A stretch of DNA of 64,000 nt, taken from positions 1 to 64,000 of the forward strand of contig NZ_JAVFVT010000035.1 in NCBI RefSeq assembly GCF_030929555.1. Direction: 5' to 3'. Positions 9,622-19,321 of this stretch are shown here, in pieces (the stretch's first letter is position 1; each line of letters starts with the position of its first letter). Source of the stretch: Paenibacillus sp. LHD-117. Lineage in GTDB: Bacteria; Bacillota; Bacilli; Paenibacillales; Paenibacillaceae. The position numbers and the translations under genes are program-made. Below the pieces are notes generated by a model. It saw only the letters and a program-made list of their open reading frames with translations, had not been told where the DNA came from and ran no database searches.

Positions 9622-11151
9622 ATGACAGGACAACGTATCGGAATCATCGACATCGGCTCCAATTCCGTGCGCCTCGTCGTGTACGAAAGAACCGACAACG
9701 GCGGACATCGCGTCGTCGACGGCAGCAAACGCTCGGCCAGGCTGAGCGGCGAGATCGACGAGACGGGCGCACTGAAGCAAGAGGCGTTGTCCGGCCTTGT
9801 CGATACGCTGCGCCACTTCACGCGCATCTGCTCGCATCACGGCATCGGCCATATCCGTGCGGTCGCTACGGCGGCCGTGCGCAACGCAACCAACCGCCGG
9901 GACATTATGGATCGCATCAAGCTGGATACGGGATTGACGATCGAATTGCTGTCCGGGGAGGACGAAGCTTCCTTCGGATTCCTCGGCATGATCAATTCCT
10001 TGAATATCGCGGAAGGTTTTCTCGTCGATATCGGGGGCGGAAGCACGGAGTTGACGTTATTCCGAGAGCGGAGCATCGTCGCTTCCGTCTCCTTCCCGTT
10101 TGGCTGCGTGAGCCTGAACAAAAAATACGATTCCAAGGAAGGGTTGTCCGACGATGCGTTAAAAGGAATCGAATCCGTCGTCGCGGAAGCGATCAAAGGA
10201 CATGCCTGGATTCGCGAATCATCCGGGTTGCCGCTTGTGGGCGTCGGCGGTACCGTCCGCGCGCTCGGCAAGATCCATCAAGCCTCGACGGACTATCCGT
10301 TCCAGCAGACGCATAATTACGCGATCGGGAAGGAACAGGTCGACGGGCAATTCGACGCGATGCGCAAGCTTCCGCTCGACCGCAGGCGGAAGCTGCCCGG
10401 CTTGTCCAAGGATCGCGCAGACGTCATCGTGCCCGGCATCGCCATCCTGCGGGCGATCTTCCGCGCCGTCCGGGCGGATTATTATCTCATTTGCGGAGCC
10501 GGCTTGCGCGACGGCTTGTTCCATGCAACAAGGTTCCCGAACCGGCCGAAGCTCGACGATCCGCTGGGCTTCAGCTTGAAGAACGTCTGCGCCCTTCACA
10601 CCGAAGCGCCCAGACAACATGTCATGCAGGTGAACAGACTCGCCATGGAGTTGATCGAATCGCTGCTTCCGCGTGAAGAGACGTCCGAGGCTTGGATGCT
10701 GCTCGACGCGGCAAGCCAGCTCTATCGAATCGGAGCGTCCATCGACTATTACGATTACGCGAGACACTCCTTCTATCTGATCATCCATTCCCATTTGAAC
10801 GGGTTGTCGCATCGGCAAATCATTATGACCGCCGCCATTGCCTCCTTCAAGAGCAAGGGAAGGGCGAAAACGCAGATCGCCGAGTTCAAAACGCTGGTCA
10901 GCGAATCCGATCTCGAGTTGATCTGCAAGCTTGGCTTGCTGCTTCAGCTTGCTGCCGCACTGGACCGCACAGAGACGCAAAGCATCGGCCATCTCATTAT
11001 CCGGGCTACGGATAGCCAGCTGCTCCTTCGTCCGTTGCAGCCACGCGGCTCCATGGCCGTCGAGCGTCGCGAAGTCGACGAGATCGCGGCCGATTTCAAA
11101 AAAAATTGGGGTCTGCTGCCCGTCCTCGATTTCTATCACAGAAAGAACTAA
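9622..11151 (+). CDS. ppx: Exopolyphosphatase, Ppx/GppA family
   Basis: A 509-residue Ppx/GppA phosphatase that removes terminal phosphates from polyphosphate or hydrolyses pppGpp. It belongs to the ASKHA fold: IGIIDIGSNSVRLVVYE (phosphate 1 loop) at the N-terminus and FLVDIGGGSTELTLF about 130 residues later. The C-terminal part (about 320-509) is helical and HD-like, as in long Ppx proteins. The ATG at 9622 follows GGAGG by six bases; a TTG at 9601 is less likely. It converges on ppk, and the two stop codons overlap by three bases. Confidence 0.92.
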   Translation: MTGQRIGIIDIGSNSVRLVVYERTDNGGHRVVDGSKRSARLSGEIDETGALKQEALSGLVDTLRHFTRICSHHGIGHIRAVATAAVRNATNRRDIMDRIKLDTGLTIELLSGEDEASFGFLGMINSLNIAEGFLVDIGGGSTELTLFRERSIVASVSFPFGCVSLNKKYDSKEGLSDDALKGIESVVAEAIKGHAWIRESSGLPLVGVGGTVRALGKIHQASTDYPFQQTHNYAIGKEQVDGQFDAMRKLPLDRRRKLPGLSKDRADVIVPGIAILRAIFRAVRADYYLICGAGLRDGLFHATRFPNRPKLDDPLGFSLKNVCALHTEAPRQHVMQVNRLAMELIESLLPREETSEAWMLLDAASQLYRIGASIDYYDYARHSFYLIIHSHLNGLSHRQIIMTAAIASFKSKGRAKTQIAEFKTLVSESDLELICKLGLLLQLAAALDRTETQSIGHLIIRATDSQLLLRPLQPRGSMAVERREVDEIAADFKKNWGLLPVLDFYHRKN

Positions 11152-13220
11152 GCATGGCCTTTCCACAGCGGGATGAGCTTCGCCTCGAACTGACTGCGGA
11201 AAGGCTTTTGCGCTTTGCTCGTCAGCTCTATGGACTCGTACAGCCCGCTAGGCTTAAGCTCTCTCGACTTCACGTTATCCTCCAGGTTCAGCTTCAGCAT
11301 TTTGATGAGCATCGTTCGCAGCTCGGGCTGGTATACCGGACACATAAGCTCGATCCGCTTGGTCAGGTTGCGGGTCATCCAATCCGCGCTGGACAAGTAG
11401 ACTTCTTCCGCCCCGCCGTTCAAGAAATACATCACCCTGGAATGTTCGAGATAACGGTCGACGATGCTTATTACTTTAATATTTTCGCTGCGGCCCGCGA
11501 CTCCTGGTCTTAGACAGCATACGCCGCGCACGATCAGTTCGATCTTTACTCCAGCCTGCGATGCCTCGTACAGCTTATCGATAACCTCTTGATTGGACAA
11601 GGAGTTCATCTTCGCGATGATATGCGCGCGTTTGCCGGCTAGCGCGTTTTGTTTCTCCCTGTCGATCAACCGGTACAGCTTTTCCTTCAAATCCGTCGGC
11701 GCTACCCCGAAAGCCTTCCATTCGTATGGCGACGAATAGCCGGTCACTTCGTTGAAAAGCGCGGACGCATCCCCTCCGATAATCGGATGCGAGGTGAACA
11801 GCCCGATGTCCGTGTAGAGCGTCGCCGTGCTGTCGTTGTAGTTGCCCGTGCCCACATGGACGTAACGGCGCAGCGTGCCCTGTTCCCTTCTTACGACAAG
11901 CAATATTTTGGCGTGGGTCTTAAGCCCGACAAGGCCATAGACGACATGGCATCCCGCTTTCTCGAGCTGCCTTGCCCAAGCGATATTGCGCTCCTCGTCG
12001 AATCTGGCCTTCAGCTCCACGACGACCGTCACTTGTTTGCCGGATTCCGCTGCCTTCGCAAGCGCCTGCACGAGCGCGGACTGCCCGCTCACCCGGTAAA
12101 GCGTCATTTTGATGGCAAGCACGTCTGGATCGTATGCCGCTTGCTCGACGAAATCGTTCACCGCTTCGAACGATTCGTAAGGATGATACATAAGCACGTC
12201 GCGTCCGCGAATGACCTCGAACATATCGTCGCTCGCGTCGAATTCCCGCGGATAGACGGGCTCCAGCCGTTCGTAGCGAAGATTGTCGTAGCCCGGCAAG
12301 CTGTTCACGAACTTCATGAGGAAGCTCAGATCGAGAGGTCCGTCGATTTCGAACAAGTTATCTTCGATCTCTAATTCTTCGCGCAGCGTATCGAGCGCGT
12401 AAGGATGCATGCCTTTCACGACCTCAAGCCGGACCGGAATTCCCCACCTGCGTCTGCGAAGCTCCTTCTCGATTTCCTCAAGCAGATCTTCCGCGCCTTC
12501 TTCGTTCAGCGTGAGATCCGCGTTGCGCGTAATCCGGAACGGGTTGACGGAAAAAGGCGTATAGCCGTTAAACAACGTATTAATAAACTGCTCGATCAGC
12601 TCTTCGAGCAGGACGAACTCCAGCTTCTTGCTGTTGATTCGACCCGGCACGGGTACGAACCTCGACAGAATCGACGGAACCTGGACGATGGCGAACAGCG
12701 GCTCCTCCTCCGGCGACGCGCCGTCTCTCTGCAGCAGAACGGCCAAATAAAGCTCTTTGGTATGGACGAGAGGGAACGGCCGGCTTTGGTCGACGGCCAT
12801 TGGCGTCAGTACGGGGAATACGATCTCATGGAAATAATCCGACACCGCCTTCGTCTGCGCCACGTTCAGCTCGTCGAAGTTGCGAATGCAGATGCCTTCC
12901 TTGCCTAAGGCGCGGAAAATTTCGCGGTACGTCCGGTACTGCTCGACGACCATGCCGGTCGTCCGTTTGATCAAGCGTTTCCAAAGTCCCGAAGGGGTAT
13001 AGCCCGTAAAATCCATCTTCGTCAATCCGGCTCTCATCTGGTCTTGAATACCTGCCACGCGTACGCTCATGAATTCGTCCAAATTGCTGGATACGATCGA
13101 CAGAAACTTCGCGCGCTCCAATAGAGGGTTGCGGTTATCCTGCGCTTCCTCCAATACCCTGCGGTTAAATTCAATCCAGCTCAAGTCTCGGTTGACATAA
13201 TGAGATACCTGCTTGGTCAT
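11148..13220 (-). CDS. ppk: Polyphosphate kinase 1
   Basis: A 690-residue PPK1 that polymerises the gamma-phosphate of ATP into polyphosphate. The N-terminal domain begins YVNRDLSWIEFNRRVLEEA, and the two phospholipase-D-like C-terminal domains contain the histidine motif THAKILLVVRRE and HVGTGNYND. Length is normal. Synthesis (ppk) and degradation (ppx) genes meet tail to tail with overlapping stop codons, which would allow mutual antisense effects (inference). Confidence 0.95.
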   Translation of the reverse strand: MTKQVSHYVNRDLSWIEFNRRVLEEAQDNRNPLLERAKFLSIVSSNLDEFMSVRVAGIQDQMRAGLTKMDFTGYTPSGLWKRLIKRTTGMVVEQYRTYREIFRALGKEGICIRNFDELNVAQTKAVSDYFHEIVFPVLTPMAVDQSRPFPLVHTKELYLAVLLQRDGASPEEEPLFAIVQVPSILSRFVPVPGRINSKKLEFVLLEELIEQFINTLFNGYTPFSVNPFRITRNADLTLNEEGAEDLLEEIEKELRRRRWGIPVRLEVVKGMHPYALDTLREELEIEDNLFEIDGPLDLSFLMKFVNSLPGYDNLRYERLEPVYPREFDASDDMFEVIRGRDVLMYHPYESFEAVNDFVEQAAYDPDVLAIKMTLYRVSGQSALVQALAKAAESGKQVTVVVELKARFDEERNIAWARQLEKAGCHVVYGLVGLKTHAKILLVVRREQGTLRRYVHVGTGNYNDSTATLYTDIGLFTSHPIIGGDASALFNEVTGYSSPYEWKAFGVAPTDLKEKLYRLIDREKQNALAGKRAHIIAKMNSLSNQEVIDKLYEASQAGVKIELIVRGVCCLRPGVAGRSENIKVISIVDRYLEHSRVMYFLNGGAEEVYLSSADWMTRNLTKRIELMCPVYQPELRTMLIKMLKLNLEDNVKSRELKPSGLYESIELTSKAQKPFRSQFEAKLIPLWKGHA

Positions 13221-13340
13221 CTTCTTCCTCCTACAGGGTTCATGCTATTCATGGTCGTACCCATTGTGACAGATGACTATTATTGGCATATTAACGAATT
13301 GTAAACTTTCCGTTAACGCGCTGATCTTGCACTTCAAAAA

Positions 13341-13733
13341 CTAGAATCTGCGAATCGTAAAATTGCCGTTCCTCATCCGTTTCTCCAGCCACTGCAAGAT
13401 CATTCTGCGGAAGAGGGGGCGCGTCGCCGGAACGAGCAGAAGGATGCCGAGAATGTCGGTAAAAAAACCGGGCGTTAGCAGCAGCAAGCCGCCGAGCAGC
13501 ACGCAGATGCCGTCGACCAGAGAAAGTCCCGGCATCTGCCCGCTCTGCATCTGCCTCTGCGCATCCAACCAAACCTTGCGGCCTTCCGTCCTTGCAAAAT
13601 AAGCGCCGGCAGCACTCATCGCCAAGATAATGAGAAACGTCGTCCATCCGCCGAGCCAGTCGCCAACCTGAAGAATGCCCCACAGCTCTACGATCGGAAC
13701 GATAAGGAATACGGCAAGCAGCCATTTATACAT
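13341..13733 (-). CDS. fxsA: FxsA family membrane protein
   Basis: A 130-residue cytoplasmic membrane protein of the FxsA family, named for the Escherichia coli protein that relieves F-plasmid exclusion of phage T7. Two or three hydrophobic helices are visible (LLAVFLIVPIVELWGIL near the N-terminus, then ICVLLGGLLLLTPGFFTDILGILLLV), with the family motif LLLTPGF(F)TD. The ATG at 13733 sits behind AAGGGGTGG; the TTG seven codons upstream overlaps that site. Its role in this organism is unknown. Confidence 0.85.
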   Translation of the reverse strand: MYKWLLAVFLIVPIVELWGILQVGDWLGGWTTFLIILAMSAAGAYFARTEGRKVWLDAQRQMQSGQMPGLSLVDGICVLLGGLLLLTPGFFTDILGILLLVPATRPLFRRMILQWLEKRMRNGNFTIRRF

Positions 13734-13775
13734 CCTATTCCACCCCTTCGCCAAAAATTGAACGTCACTTGCCTA

Positions 13776-14246
13776 TTATTTGCGCGCAAGCAACTCGTAT
13801 AGCTCGGGCATTGCCTTGCTTACCCGGGTCGGCTGCCAATCCGGGCCGACCCATACGTGTTTGGTACCGCCTTCGGCCAGCAGCTCGCCCGGCAAGTCGT
13901 CTCCGAATGGAATTTCGGCAGCCTGCCACTGCTCGCTCGAGATAACTTTCCTCACTTGCGACTGGAACGTCACCCGAAGCGCGGAGCTTTCCTCTACCCT
14001 AGTGCAGATGAGCAGCATATCGTCGTAACGCCCGGGAGAGGCGTATCGGCAGTTCAAATCAACGACTGGGAGCAGCAGCCCTTTGCTTTCGATCGTTTTG
14101 TAATCGTAACCCGCGCTTCGTATCCATTCCGTACGTCCGATCTCGAACCAGGTTACATAGTTGCCGTGAAACACGACGCCCATCTGGTCCGTCTCCTGGT
14201 AGCGGACGCGAAGCGGATGAAGCTGCCATGATGCGACTGACAACAT
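13776..14246 (-). CDS. Acyl-CoA thioesterase, hotdog fold (YbgC/FadM type)
   Basis: A 156-residue 4-hydroxybenzoyl-CoA-thioesterase-like protein. The motif RYQETDQMGVVFHGNYVTWFEIGRTE carries the catalytic aspartate and the HGNY segment of the family. It should hydrolyse short or medium acyl-CoA esters; the exact substrate cannot be read from sequence. ATG 14246 is behind GGAGG with a long spacer; a GTG six codons upstream lies inside that site. It lies 42 bp ahead of fxsA on the same strand and behind the pyk terminator. Confidence 0.85.
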   Translation of the reverse strand: MLSVASWQLHPLRVRYQETDQMGVVFHGNYVTWFEIGRTEWIRSAGYDYKTIESKGLLLPVVDLNCRYASPGRYDDMLLICTRVEESSALRVTFQSQVRKVISSEQWQAAEIPFGDDLPGELLAEGGTKHVWVGPDWQPTRVSKAMPELYELLARK

Positions 14247-14282
14247 CTTCGTCTCTACCTCCACTTTTTTTGAGTACTTTGC

Positions 14283-14314
14283 GAAAAAAGCGACGGTGAA
14301 TTCACCATCGCTTC
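14283..14314 (-). terminator. Terminator of pyk
   Basis: On the minus strand AGCGATGGTG pairs with CACCGTCGCT around a GAATTC-containing centre, followed by TTTTTT. It lies between the pyk stop and the thioesterase gene. Confidence 0.88.
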
Positions 14315-14345
14315 TTCATTGTCGGTATAGGGTTAAATGTCTGAA

Positions 14346-16100
14346 TTACAGTACTTTGGATTGGCCGGAATAAATAACGCCGGTCTCCGCATAAACCGTC
14401 ACTTCCATGCCGTCCTTCAGGTTGTCTGTCGCGTTCGCAACGCCGAGGATGACCGGAATGCTAAGGTTCAGACCGCAAACGGCCGCATGGCTCGTGATGC
14501 CGCCCTGCTCTGTAATGACAGCGCCTGCTTTCTCGAATGCAGGCATATATTCCTTGTCCGTGGAGATCGCGACAAGGATATCTCCAGGCGTCGTTTTGGC
14601 GATCGCTTCTTGCGCCGTATGCGCCACAACGAGCTTGCCTGTCACCGTCTGGCTGCCGATGCCTTGACCTTGCGCCAGCAATTCGCCGATATGGTGAATT
14701 TTGATCAGGTTCGTCGTTCCGGCGCGGCCAACAGGCACGCCTGCCGTAATGACGATGGTGTCGCCCAGGCTAAGAAGACCCGTGCCCATTGCGCCCTTGA
14801 CCGCGTTCTCGAACATTTCGTCCGTCGTGGCTGCATCAGAGCCCTTCACCGGAATAACGCCCCAGCCCAGAGCCAGGCGGCGCATGACGCGCTCGTCTGT
14901 CGTTACGGCGATGATTGGAGATTTCGGACGGTACTTCGACACCATGCGCGCCGTGAAGCCGCTTTGGGTCGAGGTTACGATCGCCTTGGCGTTCAGGTCC
15001 AGCGCGGAGTTCGCGACGGATTGGCTGACCGCTTCCGTTACCGATACTTGCTGCGCGTTCGCTTGTTTCGTGAAGATCTCGCGGTATTCCAGCGCGCTCT
15101 CGGCGCGTTCGGCGATACGGGACATCGTCTGAACGGATTCTACTGGGTACTTGCCCGCAGCCGTCTCGCCGGACAACATGATCGCGTCCGTTCCGTCGAA
15201 GATGGCATTCGCCACGTCGCTCGCTTCGGCGCGGGTCGGACGAGGGTTGCGCTGCATGGAATCCAACATCTGGGTTGCCGTAATAACCGGCTTGCCCACG
15301 CGGTTGCACTTCTTGATCATCATTTTCTGAACGAGCGGAACTTCCTCCGCCGGAATCTCTACGCCGAGGTCGCCGCGGGCAACCATCAGGCCGTCGGACA
15401 CTTCCAGAATTTCGTCCAGGTTGTCCACGCCTTCTTGGTTCTCGATCTTGGAGATGATTTGGATATGGCTGGCGCCATGTTTCTCGAGCAGCTCGCGAAT
15501 TTCAAGAACGTCGCTTGCTTTGCGCACGAACGACGCGGCGATAAAGTCGATGCCTTGCTCGATGCCGAACACGATATCTCCCGCATCCTTCTCGGTAATG
15601 CCAGGTAAGGAAATCTTCACGCCCGGCACGTTAACGCCTTTCTTGCTCTTGATCGGGCCGCTGTTGACGATGCGGCAATGGATTTCGTTTCCTTCGACGG
15701 ATTCGACCGTGAGACCGATCAAGCCGTCGTCGATCAGAACGGTGGAACCAACCGAAATATCGTTAGGAAGATTGCCGTACGTAACCGGAATACGAGTGCG
15801 GTCACCCAAAATCTCCTCGGTCGTAAGCGTGATGGCATCCCCTTGGATCAGCTCGATCGGCTCTTCTTTCAGCTTGCCGAGGCGAATCTCCGGTCCTTTG
15901 GTGTCCAGCAGGATCGCAACCGAAGTGCCGAGTTCGGCATTCGCCTTGCGAATGTTCTTGATGCGGTTGCCATGCTCCTCGAAGTCTCCGTGGGAGAAGT
16001 TGAGACGGCCGACGTTCATGCCGGCCTGAATCAGTTTCTTGGTATTTTCCAGCGACTCGCTGGAAGGTCCGATTGTACAGACGATCTTTGTTTTGCGCAT
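14346..16100 (-). CDS. pyk: Pyruvate kinase with C-terminal PEP-utiliser-like domain
   Basis: A 584-residue pyruvate kinase, the last step of glycolysis (phosphoenolpyruvate plus ADP to pyruvate plus ATP). It starts [14 protein letters not shown] and has RLNFSHGD and the active-site segment [14 protein letters not shown]. Residues from about 475 onward form the extra C-terminal domain found in Bacillus and Geobacillus enzymes, related to PEP-utilising phosphohistidine domains ([12 protein letters not shown]). ATG 16100 has CGGAGGAAA ahead of it; the frame continues upstream without a start signal. accA and accD precede it on the same strand. Confidence 0.96.
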   Translation of the reverse strand: MRKTKIVCTIGPSSESLENTKKLIQAGMNVGRLNFSHGDFEEHGNRIKNIRKANAELGTSVAILLDTKGPEIRLGKLKEEPIELIQGDAITLTTEEILGDRTRIPVTYGNLPNDISVGSTVLIDDGLIGLTVESVEGNEIHCRIVNSGPIKSKKGVNVPGVKISLPGITEKDAGDIVFGIEQGIDFIAASFVRKASDVLEIRELLEKHGASHIQIISKIENQEGVDNLDEILEVSDGLMVARGDLGVEIPAEEVPLVQKMMIKKCNRVGKPVITATQMLDSMQRNPRPTRAEASDVANAIFDGTDAIMLSGETAAGKYPVESVQTMSRIAERAESALEYREIFTKQANAQQVSVTEAVSQSVANSALDLNAKAIVTSTQSGFTARMVSKYRPKSPIIAVTTDERVMRRLALGWGVIPVKGSDAATTDEMFENAVKGAMGTGLLSLGDTIVITAGVPVGRAGTTNLIKIHHIGELLAQGQGIGSQTVTGKLVVAHTAQEAIAKTTPGDILVAISTDKEYMPAFEKAGAVITEQGGITSHAAVCGLNLSIPVILGVANATDNLKDGMEVTVYAETGVIYSGQSKVL

Positions 16101-16138
16101 GTTAAGTTTCCTCCGTTTAATGCCAGAAATGTCTTTGA

Positions 16139-16171
16139 TCAAGGTGAAACGACTATCTTTAGAATTCTAAT
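16139..16171. repeat. Dispersed element, short relic D upstream of pyk
   Basis: The segment contains AAGGTGAAACG and AGAATTCTAA, the two landmarks of the dispersed element seen at 9251, 18419 and 27211, but the interior is missing. It lies about 40 bp upstream of the pyk start. Confidence 0.4.
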
Positions 16172-16226
16172 ATACATGCACGCCCTACCGAGGCTTGTCC
16201 TCAGTGCGGGCGGTTGTAACGCCTAG

Positions 16227-17288
16227 TTAGTTGATTGTCGGCGCCGCTTCGGCGTTCTCTTCGGAAGCCGCCGCGGACGGCGCCTCCGGCGCTCCGCCAG
16301 AAGCCGCTTCGGCGTTCTCGTCGCGCTGAAGCTGGGCCATTTGGAAATAGCCGATCTTGCGGAACTTCTGATATCGGTCCTCGATCAGCTCTTCCGCATT
16401 CATGCCGAGAAGCTCTTGAAGATGAGTCCAGAGCGCCTGCTTGATCGCGTCGGCTTGGAACTCCAGATCTCGATGGGCGCCGCCTTGCGGCTCCTCGATA
16501 ATCCCTTCGATGATGCCGAATTCAAGCAAATCCTTCGCCGTAATTTTCATCGCTTCAGCGGCTTGGTCCGCCCTGGAAGCGTCCTTCCACAGAATCGACG
16601 CCGCGCCGTTCGGCGAAATGGCCGAATAAATCGCGTTCTCGAGCATCAGCACGCGGTTGCCCACGCCAAGCGCAAGAGCGCCGCCGCTTCCGCCCTCGCC
16701 GATAACCACGCAGACGATCGGAACGCCGAAACCGGCCATCTCCCTCAAATTGCGGGCAATCGCCTCGGATTGACCCCTCTCCTCGGCCGTGTTGCCGGGA
16801 TAGGCGCCTTTGGTATCGATGAACGTCATGATCGGGCGGCCAAACTTATTCGCTTGCTGCATCAGGCGCAAAGCCTTGCGGAAGCCCTCCGGGTGGGGGC
16901 TGCCGAAGAATCGCGCGATATTGTCGCGAGTGTCCTTGCCTCTCTGATGGCCGATGACGGTCACCGGCATGCCGTTCAGCTTCGCAAGGCCGCCCACGAT
17001 CGCCAGATCGTCGGCGAAGAGACGGTCGCCATGAAGCTCCATGAAGTCCGTGAAGATGGCGCCGATGAAGTCAAGCGAAGTCGGACGCCCGTGATGACGG
17101 GCCAGATGCATCTTCTGCGCAGGCGTCAGCTCGCTGTACAACTCCTCTTCGAGCTGCTTGCAGCGTTCCTCCAGCCGAAGAATCTCCTCGGTGAAGTCGA
17201 TGCCTTTGTCCACGCTAAGGCTCTTCAGTTCCGTTATTTTCTGGCGCATCTCAACGATCGGCTTCTCGAAAGGCAGCTCATTCGCCAT
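16227..17288 (-). CDS. accA: Acetyl-CoA carboxylase carboxyltransferase subunit alpha
   Basis: A 353-residue AccA, which with AccD transfers carboxyl from carboxybiotin to acetyl-CoA to make malonyl-CoA for fatty-acid synthesis. Visible motifs are [30 protein letters not shown] and [15 protein letters not shown]. The last about 35 residues are Ala/Glu-rich and probably disordered. It overlaps the 3' end of accD by 11 bp, indicating translational coupling. Start ATG 17288 follows GGAGGGG. Confidence 0.96.
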   Translation of the reverse strand: MANELPFEKPIVEMRQKITELKSLSVDKGIDFTEEILRLEERCKQLEEELYSELTPAQKMHLARHHGRPTSLDFIGAIFTDFMELHGDRLFADDLAIVGGLAKLNGMPVTVIGHQRGKDTRDNIARFFGSPHPEGFRKALRLMQQANKFGRPIMTFIDTKGAYPGNTAEERGQSEAIARNLREMAGFGVPIVCVVIGEGGSGGALALGVGNRVLMLENAIYSAISPNGAASILWKDASRADQAAEAMKITAKDLLEFGIIEGIIEEPQGGAHRDLEFQADAIKQALWTHLQELLGMNAEELIEDRYQKFRKIGYFQMAQLQRDENAEAASGGAPEAPSAAASEENAEAAPTIN

Positions 17289-18156
17289 CGAACGACCCCT
17301 CCTTCGCGCAATGCATGTCCAGCAATTGCGTCAACGTTTGTTTCATATCCTTGCGGTGAACGACCTTGTCGAGCTGACCGTGCTGCAGGTTGAACTCCGC
17401 GGTTTGGAAGTTGTCCGGAAGCTTCTGGCGTATCGTCTGTTCGATGACGATACGGCCGGCGAATCCGATTAGAGCGCCGGGCTCGGCCAAATTGTAGTCG
17501 CCAAGGCTCGCGAAGCTGGCGGAAACGCCGCCCGTCGTCGGATCCGTGAAGACGGAAATGTACAAACCGCCGTCTCCCTGAAACTTCGATAACGCCGCGC
17601 TCGTCTTCGCCATCTGCATCAAGCTCAGGATGCTCTCTTGCATCCGCGCTCCGCTCGACGTGGAGAAGATGATAAGCGGAAGGCGCTTCTTATGCGCGGC
17701 TTCGATCGCTCTCGTAATCTTCTCTCCCGCGACGGATCCCATGCTGCCCGTGAAGAAGTCGAAGCTCATTACGGCGACGACGACGGGAAATCCACCGATG
17801 CGGCCTTCGCCCGTTACGACGGAATCGCGCAGGTTCGACTTCGCCTTCTGCTGCTCCAGTTTGTTCTTGTAGCCCGGGAAGCCGAGCGGATCAACCGACT
17901 CCATCTCGGCATCGTATTCAAACAAACGCCCGTCATCGAGCGTCATTCCGATCCGCTCCCACGCGCTAAGCCGGTAATGATGCCCACATGACGAGCATAC
18001 CTTCAAGTTTTTCTCCAATTCCTTGCTGTAATGAATCGTGCCGCATTTGGAGCACTTGTTCATTAGGCCTTCCGGAATATCGCGTTTGGGACGCTCCGTA
18101 GTCGCCGATGGAATCGTTGCGTATTTTTTTTTCGAAAATAAGTCCTTAATTTGCAC
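17278..18156 (-). CDS. accD: Acetyl-CoA carboxylase carboxyltransferase subunit beta
   Basis: A 292-residue AccD. It has the N-terminal four-cysteine zinc ribbon (C-x2-[10 protein letters not shown], then C-x2-C, VCSSCGHH) and a crotonase-like core with [20 protein letters not shown] and [15 protein letters not shown] prefer the GTG at 18156 ([11 protein letters not shown]), about nine bases after AGAGGTG; a TTG at 18174 lies inside that region. accD-accA form the conserved Firmicute pair. Confidence 0.94.
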   Translation of the reverse strand: MQIKDLFSKKKYATIPSATTERPKRDIPEGLMNKCSKCGTIHYSKELEKNLKVCSSCGHHYRLSAWERIGMTLDDGRLFEYDAEMESVDPLGFPGYKNKLEQQKAKSNLRDSVVTGEGRIGGFPVVVAVMSFDFFTGSMGSVAGEKITRAIEAAHKKRLPLIIFSTSSGARMQESILSLMQMAKTSAALSKFQGDGGLYISVFTDPTTGGVSASFASLGDYNLAEPGALIGFAGRIVIEQTIRQKLPDNFQTAEFNLQHGQLDKVVHRKDMKQTLTQLLDMHCAKEGSFDGE

Positions 18157-18198
18157 GTATGTGACACCTCTCAAGGCGCAATAATATCGAACCGATCG

Positions 18199-18390
18199 TC
18201 ATGGGCGGATGATGGAGTTGAATACTTCCTGCACTTCCTCCAGCTCGCCGGACGGTACCAGAATCTCATATTGCTGTTTGGACAGATTGACGGGCCGGAT
18301 TTTGACCAAAAAACCTTCTTCCGTAAGCCGTTTCCTGATGTTTTCTGCCATTTTTGCTGTTGGTGCAATGTAGATAACCGTCCACATCAT
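18199..18390 (-). CDS. Small conserved DUF2007-like protein upstream of accD
   Basis: A 63-residue protein beginning MMWTVIYIAPTAKMAENIRK, with an alpha-beta pattern ending in VPSGELEEVQEVFNSII. It resembles the small DUF2007-type putative signalling or metal-binding proteins, but lacks any clear metal ligand set. The AGGAGGTACC site at its ATG (18390) is one of the best in the window, which supports it being real. It lies 43 bp ahead of accD on the same strand. Function unknown. Confidence 0.7.
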   Translation of the reverse strand: MMWTVIYIAPTAKMAENIRKRLTEEGFLVKIRPVNLSKQQYEILVPSGELEEVQEVFNSIIRP

Positions 18391-18731
18391 GGTACCTCCT
18401 GAAGCATTGCGCTAGTATAGACGGCAGTCGCCGTCCACTCGCGTCAAAAGCTAACGTTTCACGGTGAATTCTAAGCCCGTATAAGAGGGAATAATGAATC
18501 CTTAGAATTTGAGTAAACTTCTTTCGAGGTCTTGGAACGTCGATCAATTGAATAGTTTACCATGCAAACTGCGCTTCGTAAGCGTAAGGAAGGATTTATC
18601 GCCATATAGAATGTACGATCCGACGTCCTCGGAAACACGCGAATTCTAGTGTGGTCAACATCGTTCGCTTTACGGGTGTAAACAGAACTTGACCCCGCCA
18701 AAGGCCATATGATGTCATAATGATAACATAA
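18391..18731. other. Gene-free gap between pgpA-like gene and the accDA region
   Basis: A 341-bp stretch without a supported gene. Its left part is copy B of the dispersed two-hairpin element (18419-18511). I see nothing definite in 18512-18731. Confidence 0.5.
18419..18511. repeat. Dispersed two-hairpin element, copy B
   Basis: It shares ACGGC-GTCGCCGTCC, GTTTCA and GTGAATTCTAAGC with copy A. The second stem is perfect: AATTCTAAG (18467-18475) pairs with CTTAGAATT (18501-18509). It lies just upstream of the small gene that precedes accD-accA. Confidence 0.6.
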
Positions 18732-19223
18732 TCATGGCGATTCGGGCAAATGATATTGGTTCGCTTTGGGGTCTCCATGGGCGATTCTCGCCGACGCCGC
18801 CGCCGCCAAGCCGGCTACGAGATCATCCAGAAACACGTGGATTTTCTCGCCTTTCAGGTTCAACTGGCGTATGATTCCCGGCTTCACTTTGTCCAAATAA
18901 CCGAAGCTGGTGAGGCCGATCATGCCGTATACGTTCGTAATGCCGAGCGCGAGCGTCTCGTCCACGCCGTACAGCGATTCATCCTTCTCCATGATGGCCT
19001 GAAGCGGCTCCGGAAGCAGCCGCCGCTCAGCCAACTCGTCGAGGGCGATGCCCGTGTAAAGGACGTACTGAACCTCGCGTTTCTCCAGCACCGCACGCAC
19101 GCTAACCTCGCATTCCTCGATCGTCAGATCCGCATTGTAGGGTCGCTGCAAGGTATACACGATCTCTGCCACGTCGTCCACGCTGACGCCGCGTTTCGCC
19201 AGCCACTTCTCTATTCCGTTCAT
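18732..19223 (-). CDS. Phosphatidylglycerophosphatase A-like protein (YutG type)
   Basis: A 163-residue protein of the PgpA/YutG family. Visible landmarks are WLAKRGVSVDDVAEIVY, the central GITNVYGMIGLTSFGYLDKVKPGI and the C-terminal VFLDDLVAGLAAAASARIAHG, where the paired aspartates fit the PgpA active region. Family members dephosphorylate phosphatidylglycerophosphate, but Gram-positive YutG proteins are poorly characterised and this copy is mostly soluble in appearance. ATG 19223 is placed ten bases after GAGAGG; upstream ATGs lack spacing. It follows dnaE by about 100 bp. Confidence 0.78.
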   Translation of the reverse strand: MNGIEKWLAKRGVSVDDVAEIVYTLQRPYNADLTIEECEVSVRAVLEKREVQYVLYTGIALDELAERRLLPEPLQAIMEKDESLYGVDETLALGITNVYGMIGLTSFGYLDKVKPGIIRQLNLKGEKIHVFLDDLVAGLAAAASARIAHGDPKANQYHLPESP

Positions 19224-19321
19224 CGGCTTCATCCTCTCGCTACTGCTTGTATCTCTATGCATATGCTCGTACAAGCCATAATGTGCATACAAAAACAAGA
19301 TCGTTCCCGCGATCGGATGTC

